A stretch of DNA of 64,000 nt, from NCBI RefSeq assembly GCF_947623445.1, contig NC_135248.1:4898977-4962976 (forward strand), written 5' to 3'. This document shows positions 36,541 through 47,261 of the stretch, piece by piece. The DNA is from Clavelina lepadiformis. Lineage: Eukaryota > Chordata > Ascidiacea > Aplousobranchia > Clavelinidae. Each line of letters begins with the position of its first letter. Positions within the stretch are counted from its first letter, which is position 1. The translations under genes were made by a program, and so were the position numbers. The notes beneath the pieces were generated by a model. It did no database searches. It saw nothing but the letters and a program-made list of their open reading frames with translations, and was not told the origin of the DNA.

Positions 36541-37027
36541 TTGAACAGGCTTGGCCCCTCTAACAGGTACTATGACACTTTATCGAAAGACACTTTATCG
36601 AACCACATTTTATCTTCTTCGAGGTAACGGAACCACAATCTCGTCTCACACTTTAAAACTTACTCACCTACGAATTTTTGTTCTTCTTTTTGAAGGCCGA
36701 AAGTAGACATCTATCATATATGTTGCTCAGGAAAATAAAACATAAACCATCTTGAAAGCAAAAAGGAGGTGGTGGCATCCACCATCAGTGCGTACTGAGT
36801 TGACCACCACCAGTTACTTCGTGCAAACACAACCGCTTGGTTAAAATGTGCCAAATGCGACACTCCAGGTCAATGTTTACTTGTTCTGCAACAACAGCAA
36901 CTGCTTTCTTTTTAAAGTAGACACTAACACCTATCTTTTTCAGAATAATTTTGTGAAATATTACTAAAACATGAAGTTTTAAGCAATACTTTGTATGTAG
37001 TTTCGAAACGTAAAGGAATTTTGCGCA

Positions 37028-37075
37028 ATAATAACTTTTGCGAAAGATCTATTATTTAGAATTATTAAAATATTT
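37028..37075. other. Truncated left end of the tRNA array
   Basis: The words 'aataataacttttgcgaaag' are array spacer normally found just before tRNA-Lys, but here they are followed after about 20 bp by 'aatatttcttagccgc', which normally follows the Lys segment. The Lys gene and its flank have been lost from this first, incomplete unit. Confidence 0.7.
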
Positions 37076-37136
37076 CTTAGCCGCCATTCAGCGTGATGGG
37101 ATGAAGAAATATTGACAACACGCACCGTAATTACAC

Positions 37137-37218
37137 TGGCAGTGGTAGGATTCGAACCCACGCCATCGAAATGACTGTTGCCTAAAACCAGCGCCTTAGA
37201 CCGCTCGGTCACGCTACC
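37137..37218 (-). tRNA. tRNA-Leu(UAG), chimeric first copy
   Basis: Loop TTTAGGC gives anticodon UAG. The 3' half is UAG-type, but the 5' acceptor (GGTAGCG) and flank ('ctatgttgctaagtaagc') are AAG-type, so it is a recombinant. One acceptor, one anticodon-stem and one T-stem mismatch suggest a pseudogene. Confidence 0.8.
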
Positions 37219-37578
37219 TATGTTGCTAAGTAAGCGATCGGAGTCTCGTTTTAACCTCCCTTCACCAGATCGGTCTTCGAGGGAACAAGTTTGATACAAA
37301 CAGAGTTTACGTGTAATTGTTGTTCCAAACCACTTTCAAATATCTTACACCATAATGGTTGTAACACAACATTTATAAAAGTTTCACAAGTTTGCGTTTC
37401 TACTGTCTCGCGTCATGTTTAACTTGCACGATTTGGGGTGTTTCCTAAATGTTCCAATTTAGTGTTTAGACTGACTCTCAGCAAGACCAATCAAGATTGA
37501 TTAACGCTCTGGAGATGAAATAATAACTTTTGCGAAAGATCTGGCTTACAGTTTTCTGTCAGAATACTGTAAAAGTCG

Positions 37579-37651
37579 CGCCCGATAAAGGATTTGAACC
37601 CTTGACCGTTGGATTAAAAGTCCAACGCTCTACCGACTGAGCTAACCGGGC
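37579..37651 (-). tRNA. tRNA-Lys(UUU), unit 1
   Basis: 73 nt with acceptor GCCCGGT pairing to ATCGGGC, anticodon loop CTTTTAA (UUU), T loop TTCAAAT, discriminator G. A TTTT pol III stop begins five bases past the end (37,574-37,571). One T-stem change gives a G-U pair. No intron. Confidence 0.95.
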
Positions 37652-38081
37652 TCCTCTTTTGTCAGATTACATCGGAAATGGGTGCTATCAAATTTGAATT
37701 TAAATATTAAGCTTGGAGGCTGATGCAACAAAATTCAAATTTAACAGGCACATTTGTGATAAGGCTGAATTAGGAAACAATTTCAAGTGTGAGGAGGTTG
37801 ATATTGTGTTACATAGTGTTGGTTGGTTTCATGTATTGTTTGATGAGAGGCGTCTACATTATATCCAACCGTTCAAGCCAGCGAAAGTGAAAACTTGATG
37901 TTGATTTACTCCAAATGATAGCTTGAAAATTTGTGTCAGTTTTACAACTTTAACTTTCTTCTCCAATACCATGCGAAAGCGATAGGTAAAGAAAGCCATC
38001 TTGGTGTGTAAAGAATATTTCTTAGCCGCTATTCAGCGCGATGGGATGAAGAAATAATGACAAGACGCACCGTAATTACAC

Positions 38082-38163
38082 TGGCAGTGGTGGGATTCGA
38101 ACCCACGCCATCGAAATGACTGTTGCCTAAAACCAGCGCCTTAGACCACTCGGCCACACTACC
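38082..38163 (-). tRNA. tRNA-Leu(UAG), unit 1
   Basis: 82 nt with long variable arm, acceptor GGTAGTG/CACTGCC, discriminator A, anticodon UAG. One mismatch in the anticodon stem (CTGGT with AACAG). Confidence 0.92.
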
Positions 38164-38316
38164 GCGTTTACAAGCGATTTGAAATCTTAATTGTATTTTC
38201 AGTACATCTTCAAACGTACGAAACACTAACAAGCGGCCATCTCATTGTCTTATTAAAGTAATGAAGACCACTCCATGATTGCGGAGTGAAGTTAAGCATA
38301 AAATTTGTAAATCCAA

Positions 38317-38398
38317 TGGCAGCGTTGGGATTCGAACCCACGCCATCGAAAAGACTGGTGCCTTAAACCAGCGCCTTAGACCGCTCGGCAACGCTACC
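38317..38398 (-). tRNA. tRNA-Leu(AAG), unit 1
   Basis: 82 nt, acceptor GGTAGCG/CGCTGCC, loop TTAAGGC giving anticodon AAG, long variable arm. The last T-stem pair is G-A in this copy. A TTTT run follows within about 20 bases. Confidence 0.93.
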
Positions 38399-38758
38399 TA
38401 TGTTGCTAAGTAAGCGATCGGAGTCTCGTTTTAACCTGCCTGCACCAGATCGGTCTTCGAGGGAACAAGTTTGATACAAAAAGAGTTTACGTGTAATTGT
38501 TGTTCCAAACCACTTTCAAATATCTTACACCATAATGTTTGTAACACAACATTTATAAAAGGTTCACAAGTTTGCGTTTCTACTGTCTCGCGTCATGTTT
38601 AACTTGCACGAATTAGTGTGTCTCCTAAATGTTCCAATTTAGTGTTTAGACTGACTCTCAACAAGACCAATCGAGATTGATTAACGCTCTGGAGATGAAA
38701 TAATAACTTTTGCGAAAGATCTGGCTTACAGTTTTCTGTCATAATACTGTAAAAGCCG

Positions 38759-38831
38759 CGCCCGATAAGGGATTTGAACCCTTGACCGTTGGATTAAAAG
38801 TCCAACGCTCTACCGACTGAGCTAACCGGGC
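38759..38831 (-). tRNA. tRNA-Lys(UUU), unit 2
   Basis: Matches the consensus Lys copy of the array exactly; nine of the thirteen copies share this sequence. Confidence 0.97.
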
Positions 38832-39261
38832 TCCTCTTTTGTTAGATTACAACGGAAATAGGTGCTATCAAATTTGAATTTAAATATTAAGCTTGGAGGC
38901 TGATGCAACAAAATTCAAATTTAACAGGCACATTTGTGATAAGGCTGAATTAGGAAACAATTTCAAGTGTGAAGAGGTTGATATTGTGTTACATAGTGTT
39001 GGTTGGTTTCATGTATTGTTTGATGAGAGTCGTCTACATTTTATCCAACCGTTCAAGCCAGCGAAAGTGAAAACTTGATGTTGATTTACTCCAAATGATA
39101 GCTTGAAAATTTGTGTCACTTTTACAACTTTAACTTTCTTCTACAATACCATGCGAAAGCGATAGGTAAAGAAAGCCATCTTGGTGTGTAAAGAATATTT
39201 CTTAGCCGCTATTCAGCGTGATGGGATGAAGAAATAATGACAAGACGCACCGTAATTACAC

Positions 39262-39343
39262 TGGAAGTGGTGGGATTCGAACCCACGTCATCGAAATGAC
39301 TGGTGCCTAAAACCAGCGCCTTAGACCACTCGACCACACTACC
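39262..39343 (-). tRNA. tRNA-Leu(UAG), unit 2
   Basis: Anticodon UAG. One acceptor mismatch on the 3' side (CACTTCC) and a D-stem G-U pair. Identical to the copy at 40,677. Confidence 0.9.
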
Positions 39344-39496
39344 GCGTTTACAAGCGATTTGAAATCTTAATTGTATTTTCAGTACATCTTCAAACGTACG
39401 AAAAACTAACAAGCGGCCATCTCATTGACTTATTAAAGTAATGAAGACCACTCCATGATTGCGGAGTGAAGTTAAGCATAAAATTTGTAAATCCAA

Positions 39497-39578
39497 TGGC
39501 AGCGTTGGGATTCGGACCCACGCCATCGAAATGACTGGTGCCTTAAAGCAGCGCCTTAGACCACTCGGCCACACTACC
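39497..39578 (-). tRNA. tRNA-Leu(AAG)/UAG-type chimera, extra copy
   Basis: Anticodon AAG and AAG-type 3' half, but the 5' acceptor (GGTAGTG) and upstream flank ('cgcgttaacaagcg') are of UAG type. This is the recombinant expected from exchange between the two Leu genes 235 bp apart. The anticodon stem has one mismatch and the T loop one change. Confidence 0.88.
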
Positions 39579-39731
39579 GCGTTAACAAGCGATTTGAAAT
39601 CTTAATTGTATTTTCAGTACATCTTCAAACGTACGAAACACTAACAAGCGGCCATCTCATTGACTTATTAAAGTAATGAAGACCACTCCATGATTGCGGA
39701 GTGAAGTTAAGCATAAAATTTGTAAATCCAA

Positions 39732-39813
39732 TGGCAGCGTTGGGATTCGAACCCACGCCATCGAAAAGACTGGTGCCTTAAACCAGCGCCTTAGACCGCT
39801 CGGCAACGCTACC
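39732..39813 (-). tRNA. tRNA-Leu(AAG), unit 2
   Basis: Same sequence as the unit 1 AAG copy, including the base-9 change in the D-arm junction. Confidence 0.93.
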
Positions 39814-40173
39814 TATGTTGCTAAGTAAGCGATCGGAGTCTCGTTTTAACCTGCCTGCACCAGATCGGTCTTCGAGGGAACAAGTTTGATACAAAAAGAG
39901 TTTACGTGTAATTGTTGTTCCAAACCACTTTCAAATATCTTACACCATAATGTTTGTAACACAACATTTATAAAAGGTTCACAAGTTTGCGTTTCTACTG
40001 TCTCGCGTCATGTTTAACTTGCACGAATTAGTGTGTCTCCTAAATGTTCCAATTTAGTGTTTAGACTGACTCTCAACAAGACCAATCGAGATTGATTAAC
40101 GCTCTGGAGATGAAATAATAACTTTTGCGAAAGATCTGGCTTACAGTTTTCTGTCATAATACTGTAAAAGCCG

Positions 40174-40246
40174 CGCCCGATAAGGGATTTGAACCCTTGA
40201 CCGTTGGATTAAAAGTCCAACGCTCTACCGACTGAGCTAACCGGGC
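40174..40246 (-). tRNA. tRNA-Lys(UUU), unit 3
   Basis: Consensus sequence. First gene of the second 1,415-bp unit, which duplicates the previous one. Confidence 0.97.
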
Positions 40247-40676
40247 TCCTCTTTTGTTAGATTACAACGGAAATAGGTGCTATCAAATTTGAATTTAAAT
40301 ATTAAGCTTGGAGGCTGATGCAACAAAATTCAAATTTAACAGGCACATTTGTGATAAGGCTGAATTAGGAAACAATTTCAAGTGTGAAGAGGTTGATATT
40401 GTGTTACATAGTGTTGGTTGGTTTCATGTATTGTTTGATGAGAGTCGTCTACATTTTATCCAACCGTTCAAGCCAGCGAAAGTGAAAACTTGATGTTGAT
40501 TTACTCCAAATGATAGCTTGAAAATTTGTGTCACTTTTACAACTTTAACTTTCTTCTACAATACCATGCGAAAGCGATAGGTAAAGAAAGCCATCTTGGT
40601 GTGTAAAGAATATTTCTTAGCCGCTATTCAGCGTGATGGGATGAAGAAATAATGACAAGACGCACCGTAATTACAC

Positions 40677-40758
40677 TGGAAGTGGTGGGATTCGAACCCA
40701 CGTCATCGAAATGACTGGTGCCTAAAACCAGCGCCTTAGACCACTCGACCACACTACC
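40677..40758 (-). tRNA. tRNA-Leu(UAG), unit 3
   Basis: Identical to 39,262-39,343, including the acceptor mismatch, as expected for a recent tandem duplication of the whole unit. Confidence 0.9.
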
Positions 40759-40911
40759 GCGTTTACAAGCGATTTGAAATCTTAATTGTATTTTCAGTAC
40801 ATCTTCAAACGTACGAAAAACTAACAAGCGGCCATCTCATTGACTTATTAAAGTAATGAAGACCACTCCATGATTGCGGAGTGAAGTTAAGCATAAAATT
40901 TGTAAATCCAA

Positions 40912-40993
40912 TGGCAGCGTTGGGATTCGGACCCACGCCATCGAAATGACTGGTGCCTTAAAGCAGCGCCTTAGACCACTCGGCCACACTACC
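40912..40993 (-). tRNA. tRNA-Leu(AAG)/UAG-type chimera, second copy
   Basis: Identical to the chimera at 39,497-39,578. Confidence 0.88.
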
Positions 40994-41146
40994 GCGTTAA
41001 CAAGCGATTTGAAATCTTAATTGTATTTTCAGTACATCTTCAAACGTACGAAACACTAACAAGCGGCCATCTCATTGACTTATTAAAGTAATGAAGACCA
41101 CTCCATGATTGCGGAGTGAAGTTAAGCATAAAATTTGTAAATCCAA

Positions 41147-41228
41147 TGGCAGCGTTGGGATTCGAACCCACGCCATCGAAATGACTGGTGCCTTAAACCA
41201 GCGCCTTAGACCGATCGGCCAAGCTACC
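41147..41228 (-). tRNA. tRNA-Leu(AAG), unit 3
   Basis: Anticodon AAG. Acceptor base 7 is T instead of G (GGTAGCT), leaving a mismatch. Same variant as 46,317. Confidence 0.88.
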
Positions 41229-41588
41229 TATGTTGCTAAGTAAGCGATCGGAGTCTCGTTTTAACCTCCCTGCACCAGATCGGTCTTCGAGGGAACAAGT
41301 TTGATACAAAAAGAGTTTACTTGTAATTGTTGTTCCAAACCACTTTCAAATATCTTACACCATAATGTTTGTAACACAACATTTATAAAAGTTTCACAAG
41401 TTTGCGTTTCTACTGTCTCGCGTCATGTTTAACTTGCACGAATTGGGGTGTCTCCTAAATGTTCCAATTTAGTGTTTAGACTGACTCTCAACAAGACCAA
41501 TCGAGATTGATTAACGCTCTGGAGTTGAAATAATAACTTTTGCAAAAGATCTGGCTTACAGTTTTCTGTCAGAATACTGTAAACGCCG

Positions 41589-41661
41589 CGCCCGATAAGG
41601 GATTTGAACCCTTGACCGTTGGATTAAAAGTCCAACGCTCTACCGACTGAGCTAACCGGGC
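41589..41661 (-). tRNA. tRNA-Lys(UUU), unit 4
   Basis: Consensus tRNA, but the downstream T run is cut to TTT by a substitution ('gtaaacg'), so termination may be weaker than in the other units. Confidence 0.95.
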
Positions 41662-42091
41662 TCCTCTTTTGTTAGATTACATCGGAAATGGGTGCTATCA
41701 AATTTGAATTTAAATATTAAGCTTGGAGGCTGATGCAACAAAAGTCAATTTTAACAGGCACATTTGTGATAAGGCTGAATTAGGAAACAATTTCAAGTGT
41801 GAAGAGGTTGATATTGTGTTACATAGTGTTGGTTGGTTTCATGTATTGTTTCATGAGAGGCGTCTACATTTTATCCAACCGTTCAAGCCAGCGAAAGTGA
41901 AAACTTGATGTTGATTTACTCCAAATGATAGCTTGAAAATTTGTGTCAGTTTTACAACTTTAACTTTCTTCTCCAATACCATGCGAAAGCGATAGGTAAA
42001 GTAAGCCATCTTGGTGTGTAAAGAATATTTCTTAGCCGCTATTCAGCGCGATGGGATGAAGAAATATTGACAAGACGCACCGTAATTACAC

Positions 42092-42173
42092 TGGCAGTGG
42101 TGGGACTTGAACCCACGCCATCGAAATGACTGGTGCCTAAAACCAGTGCCTTATACCACTCGGCCACACTACC
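42092..42173 (-). tRNA. tRNA-Leu(UAG), unit 4
   Basis: Anticodon UAG. Changes in the T loop (TTCAAGT) and D loop. Stems otherwise pair. Confidence 0.9.
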
Positions 42174-42326
42174 GCGTTTACAAGCGATTTGAAATCTTAA
42201 TTACATTTTCAGTACATCTTCAAACGTACGAAACACTAACAAGCGGCCATCTCATTGACTTATTAAAGTAATGAAGACCACTCCATGATTGCGGAGTGAA
42301 GTTAAGCATAAAATTTGTAAATCCAA

Positions 42327-42408
42327 TGGCAGCGGTGGGATACGAACCCACGTCATTGAAAAGACTGGTGCCTTAAACCAGCGCCTTAGACCGCTCGGCC
42401 ACGCTACC
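42327..42408 (-). tRNA. tRNA-Leu(AAG), unit 4
   Basis: Anticodon AAG. All T-stem pairs are kept, the T loop is altered (TTCGTAT), and the variable arm has one change. Confidence 0.91.
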
Positions 42409-42768
42409 TATGTTGCTAAGTAAGCGATCGGAGTCTCGTTTTAACCTCCCTGCACCAGATCGGTCTTCGAGGGAACAAGTTTGATACAAACAGAGTTTAC
42501 GTGTAATTGTTGTTCCAAACCACTTTCAAATATCTTACACCATAATGGTTGTAACACAACATTTATAAAAGTTTCACAACGTTGCGTTTCTACTCTCTCG
42601 CGTCATGTTTAACTTGCACGATTTGGGGTGTCTCCTAAATGTTCCAATTTAGTGTTTAGACTGACTCTCAACAAGACCAATCGAGATTGATTAACGCTCT
42701 GGAGATGAAATAATAACTTTTGCGAAAGATCTGGCTTACAGTTTTCTGTCAGAATACTGTAAAAGCCG

Positions 42769-42841
42769 CGCCCGATAAGGGATTTGAACCCTTGACCGTT
42801 GGATTAAAAGTCCAACGCTCTACCGACTGAGCTAACCGGGC
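42769..42841 (-). tRNA. tRNA-Lys(UUU), unit 5
   Basis: Consensus sequence with TTTT terminator. Confidence 0.97.
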
Positions 42842-43272
42842 TCCTATTTTGTTAGATTACATCGGAAATGGATGCTATCAAATTTGAATTTAAATATTAA
42901 GCTTGGAGGCTGATGCAACAAAATTCAAATTTAACAGGCACATTTGTGATAAGCCTGAATTAGGAAACAATTTCAAGTGTGAAGAGGTTGATATTGTGTT
43001 ACATAGTGTTGGCTGGTTTCATGCATTGTTTGATGAGAGGCGTCTACATTTTATCCAACCGTTCAAGCCAGCGAAAGTGAAAACTTGATGTTGATTTACT
43101 CCAAATGATAGCTTGAAAATTTGTGTCACTTTTACAACTTTAACTTTCTTCTCCAATACCATGCGAAAGCGATAGGTAAAGAAAGCCATCTTTGGCGTGT
43201 AAAGAATAATTCTTAGCCGCTATTCAGCGCGATGGGATGAAGAAATTTTGACAAGACGCACCGTAATTACAC

Positions 43273-43354
43273 TGGCAGTGGTGGGATTCGAACCCACGCC
43301 ATCGAAATGACTGGTGCATAAAACCAGCGCCTTAGACCACTCGGCCACACTACC
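43273..43354 (-). tRNA. tRNA-Leu body with UAU anticodon, unit 5
   Basis: Stem sequences, variable arm and discriminator A are those of tRNA-Leu(UAG), but the anticodon loop reads TTTATGC instead of TTTAGGC. The third anticodon base is changed, giving UAU, which pairs with the Ile codon AUA. All stems still pair. If expressed and charged by leucyl-tRNA synthetase it would put Leu at AUA codons. It may equally be an inert array copy. Confidence 0.85.
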
Positions 43355-43507
43355 GCGTTTACAAGCGATTTGAAATCTTAATTCCATTTTCAGTACATCT
43401 TCAAACGTACGAAACACTAACAAGCGGCCATCTCATTGATTTATTAAAGTAATGAAGACCACTCCATGATTGCAGAGTGAAGTTAAGCATAAAATTTGTA
43501 AATCCAA

Positions 43508-43589
43508 TGGCAGCGGTGGGATTCGAACCAACGCCATCGAAATGACTGGTGCCTTAAACCAGCGCCTTAGAACGATCAGCCACGCTACC
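43508..43589 (-). tRNA. tRNA-Leu(AAG), unit 5
   Basis: Anticodon AAG. One T-stem mismatch and three D-arm changes, so functionality is uncertain. Confidence 0.8.
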
Positions 43590-43948
43590 TATGTCGCTCA
43601 GTAAGCGATCGGAGTCTCGTTTTAACCTCCCTGCACCAGATCGGTCTTCGAGGGAACAAGTTTGATAAAAAAGAGTTTACGTGTAATTGTTGTTCCAAAC
43701 CACTTTCAAATATCTTACACCATAATGGTTGTAACACAACATTTATAAAAGTTTCACAAGTTTGCGTTTCTACTCTCTCGCGTCATGTTTAACTTGCACG
43801 ATTTGGGGTGTCTCCTAAATGTTCCAATTTAGTGTTTAGACTGACTCTGAACAAGACCAATCGAGATTGATTAACGCTCTGGAGATGAAATAATAACTTT
43901 TGCGAAAGATCTGGCTTACAGTTTTCTGTCAGAATACTGTAAAAGCCG

Positions 43949-44021
43949 CGCCCGATAAGGGATTTAAACCCTTGACCGTTGGATTAAAAGTTCAACGCTC
44001 TACCGACTGAGCTAACCGGGC
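43949..44021 (-). tRNA. tRNA-Lys(UUU), unit 6, variant
   Basis: Anticodon UUU. One anticodon-stem mismatch and a T-loop change (TTTAAAT, which also alters the B box). Probably impaired. Confidence 0.82.
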
Positions 44022-44452
44022 TCCTCTTTTGTTAGATTACATCGGAAATGGGTGCTATCAAATTTGAATTTAAATATTAAGCTTGGAAGCTGATGCAACA
44101 AAATTCAAATTTAACAGGCACATTTGTGATAAGCCTGAATTAGGAAACAATTTCAAGTGTGAAGAGGTTGATATTGTGTTACATAGTGTTGGTTGGTTTC
44201 ATGCATTGTTTGATGAGAGGCGTCTACATTTTATCCAACCGTTCAAGCCAGCGAAAGTGAAAACTTGATGTTGATTTACTCCAAATGATAGCTTGAAAAT
44301 TTGTGTCACTTTTACAACTTTAACTTTCTTCTCCAATACCATGCGAAAGCGTTAGGTAAAGAAAGCCATCTTTGGTGTGTAAAGAATAATTCTTAGCCGC
44401 TATTCAGCGCGATGGGATGAAGAAATTTTGACAAGACGCACCGTAATTACAC

Positions 44453-44534
44453 TGGCAGTGTTAGGATTCGAACCCACGCCATCGAAATGACTGGTGCCTA
44501 AAACCAGCGCCTTAGACCACTCGGCCACACTACC
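44453..44534 (-). tRNA. tRNA-Leu(UAG), unit 6
   Basis: Anticodon UAG. Two T-stem positions are altered (GTGGG with CCTAA). The acceptor stem is intact. Confidence 0.86.
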
Positions 44535-44687
44535 GCGTTTACAAGCGATTTGAAATCTTAATTACATTTCCAGTACATCTTCAAACGTACGAAACAATAA
44601 CAAGCTGCCATCTCATTGACTTATTAAAGTAATGAAGACCACTCCATGATTGCGGAGTGAAGTTAAGCATAAAATTTGTAAATCGAA

Positions 44688-44769
44688 TGGCAGCGTTGGG
44701 ATTCGAACCCACGCCATCGAAATGACTGGTGCCTTAAACCAGCGCCTTACACCGCTCGGCCACGCTACC
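44688..44769 (-). tRNA. tRNA-Leu(AAG), unit 6
   Basis: Anticodon AAG with one D-loop change. The last T-stem pair is G-A. Confidence 0.92.
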
Positions 44770-45127
44770 TATGTTGCTAAGTAAGCGATCGGAGTCTCGT
44801 TTTAACCTCCCTTCACCAGATCGGTCTTCGAGGGAACAAGTTTGATAAAAAAGAGTTTACGTGTAATTGTTGTTCCAAACCACTTTCAAATATCTTACAC
44901 CATAATGGTTGTAACACAACATTTATAAAGTTTCACAAGTTTGCGTTTCTACTGTCTCGCGTCATGTTTAACTTGCACGATTTGGGGTGTCTCCTAAATG
45001 TTCCAATTTAGTGTTTAGACTGACTCTCAACAAGACCAATCGAGATTGATTAACGCTCTGGAGATGAAATAATAACTTTTGCGAAAGATCTGGCTTACAG
45101 TTTTCTGTCAGTATACTGTAAAAGCCG

Positions 45128-45200
45128 CGCCCGATAAGGGATTTGAACCCTTGACCGTTGGATTAAAAGTCCAACGCTCTACCGACTGAGCTAACCGGGT
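45128..45200 (-). tRNA. tRNA-Lys(UUU), unit 7
   Basis: Consensus except that the first base is A rather than G, breaking the first acceptor pair. Confidence 0.9.
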
Positions 45201-45630
45201 TCCTCTTTTGTTAGATTACATCGGAAATGGGTGCTATCAAATTTGAATTTAAATATTAAGCTTGGAGGCTGATGCAACAAAATTCAAATTTAACAGGCAC
45301 ATTTGTGATAAGGCTGAATTAGGAAACAATTTCAAGTGTGAAGAGGTTGATATTGTGTTACATAGTGTTGGTTGGTTTCATGTATTGTTTGATGAGAGGC
45401 GTCTACGTTTTATCCAACCGTTCAAGCCAGCGAAAGTGAAAACTTGATGTTGATTTACTCCAAATGATAGCTTGAAAATTTGTGTCAATTTTACAACTTT
45501 AACTTTCTACTCCAACACCATGCGAAAGCGATAGGTAAAGAAAGCCATCTTGGTGTGTAAAGAATATTTCTTAGCCGCTATTCAGCGCGATGGGATGAAG
45601 AAATATTGACAAGACGCACCGTAAATACAC

Positions 45631-46163
45631 TGGCAGTGGTGGGATTCGAACCCACGTCATCCAAATGACTGGTGTCTAAAACCATCGCCTTAGACCAGGG
45701 CTTCCCAAACTTTTTTGCTCGCGACCCCTTTCAAACTTCTTAAGTTTTCCGCGACCCTTCACGTTTAAATTGATTAGCAGTGCGAAATATACCTTTGTCA
45801 TTAGTGACATTTATTGATATGCAAAGACTGAATTCAAGCAACCAGTACTCAAAGCCTACTTACTACTTTACACATATGTAGGCCACTGGAAACAAAAAAA
45901 GCACACACATTTATTCAGTGTGATTGGTGCGACTGCTTTCTGCTACAAAGCAAGTCCAGCCGTGGCTCAACATCTGCTAATGCTGGTCTCAAGGCGGTTT
46001 TAATGTTGATTAGGCGGGAATGATATTTTGTTTTGATTGTATTTTGTACTTCGTGTAAAATTGGTATACGCTCTGCGACCCCTGACTTTCGTTACGCGAC
46101 CCCTTGCGGGGTCGCGACCCCCAGTTTGGGAAGCCCTGCCTTAGACCACTCGGCCACACTACC
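45631..46163 (-). pseudogene. tRNA-Leu(UAG), unit 7, split by a hAT-type element
   Basis: The tRNA's 3' part lies at 45,631-45,695 and its 5' part at 46,139-46,163. Between them sits a 443-bp element, with the eight bases CCTTAGAC (D-loop region) duplicated on both sides. The anticodon stem also carries a mismatch. The gene cannot make a normal tRNA. Confidence 0.96.
45696..46138 (+). mobile_element. hAT-type non-autonomous transposon, 443 bp, inside a tRNA-Leu gene
   Basis: Terminal inverted repeats CAGGGCTTCCCAAAC and GTTTGGGAAGCCCTG with repeated GCGACCCC words inside each end, typical of hAT (Charlie-like) elements. Perfect 8-bp target duplication CCTTAGAC at 45,688-45,695 and 46,139-46,146. 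There is no transposase frame. Since the flanking duplication is still perfect and no other unit carries it, the insertion is recent and came after the array formed. Confidence 0.97.
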
Positions 46164-46316
46164 GCGTTTACAAGCGATTTGAAATCTTAATTCCATTTTC
46201 AGTACATCTTCAAACGTACGAAACACTAACAAGCGGCCATCTCATTGACTTATTAAAGTAATGAAGACCACTCCATGATTGCGGAGTGAAGTTAAGCATA
46301 AAATTTGTAAATCCAA

Positions 46317-46398
46317 TGGCAGCGTTGGGATTCGAACCCACGCCATCGAAATGACTGGTGCCTTAAACCAGCGCCTTAGACCGATCGGCCAAGCTACC
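46317..46398 (-). tRNA. tRNA-Leu(AAG), unit 7
   Basis: Anticodon AAG. Same acceptor base-7 mismatch variant as 41,147. Confidence 0.88.
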
Positions 46399-46758
46399 TA
46401 TGTTGCTAAGTAAGCGATCGGAGTCTCGTTTTAACCTCCCTGCACCAGATCGGTTTTCGAGGGAACAAGTTTGATACAAAAAGAGTTTACTTGTAATTGT
46501 TGTTCCAAACCACTTTCAAATATCTTACACCATAATGTTTGTAACACAACATTTATAAAAGTTTCACAAGTTTGCGTTTCTACTGTCTCGCGTCATGTTT
46601 AACTTGCACGATTTGGGGTGTCTCCTAAATGTTCTAATTTAGTGTTTAGACTGACTCTCAACAAGACTAATCGAGATTGATTAACGCTCTGGAGATGAAA
46701 TAATAACTTTTGCGAAAGATCTGGCTTACAGTTTTCTGTCAGAATACTGTAAAAGCCG

Positions 46759-46831
46759 CTCCCGATATAGGATTTGAACCCTTGACCGTTGGATTAAAAG
46801 TCCAATGCTCTACCGACTGAGCTAATCGGGC
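46759..46831 (-). tRNA. tRNA-Lys(UUU), unit 8, degenerate
   Basis: Anticodon UUU kept. Changes at several acceptor, anticodon-stem and T-stem positions (3' end TCGGGAG) make it the most altered Lys copy and a likely pseudogene. Confidence 0.75.
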
Positions 46832-47261
46832 TCCTCTTTTGTTAGATTACATCGGAAATGGGTGCTATCAAATTTGAATTTAAATATTAAGCTTGGAGGC
46901 TGATGCAACAAAATTCAAATTTAACAGGCACATTTGTGATAAGGCTGAATTAGGAAACAATTTCAAGTGTGAAGAGGTTGACATTGTGTTACATAGTGTT
47001 GGTTGGTTTCATGTATTGTTTGATGAGAGGCGTCTACATTTTATCCAACCGTTCAAGCCAGCAAAAGTGAAAACTTGATGTTGATTTACTCCAAATGATA
47101 GCTTGAAAATTTGTGTCACTTTTACAACTTTAACTTTCTTCTCCAATACCATGGGAAAGCGATAGGTAAAGAAAGCCATCTTGGTGTGTAAAGAATATTT
47201 CTTAGCCGCTATACAGCGCGATGGGATGAAAAAATATTGACAAGACGCACCGTAATTACAC

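Noticed and set aside
37713-37898. 61-codon frame repeated in each array unit taken as a multicopy gene
   Set aside because: It starts with TTG, has no splice or promoter context, and differences between units are mostly amino-acid-changing. It is best explained as spacer kept similar by array homogenisation.
38029-38232. Minus-strand 67-codon frame (…RGSVAEWSKALVLG…) as a protein
   Set aside because: This is the translation of a tRNA-Leu gene and its flanks, a common false protein prediction.
38230-38310. Partial 5S rRNA-like motif 'gaagttaagca' in the Leu-Leu spacer
   Set aside because: Only this short word resembles a 5S A-box region; no complete 5S gene can be traced on either side.
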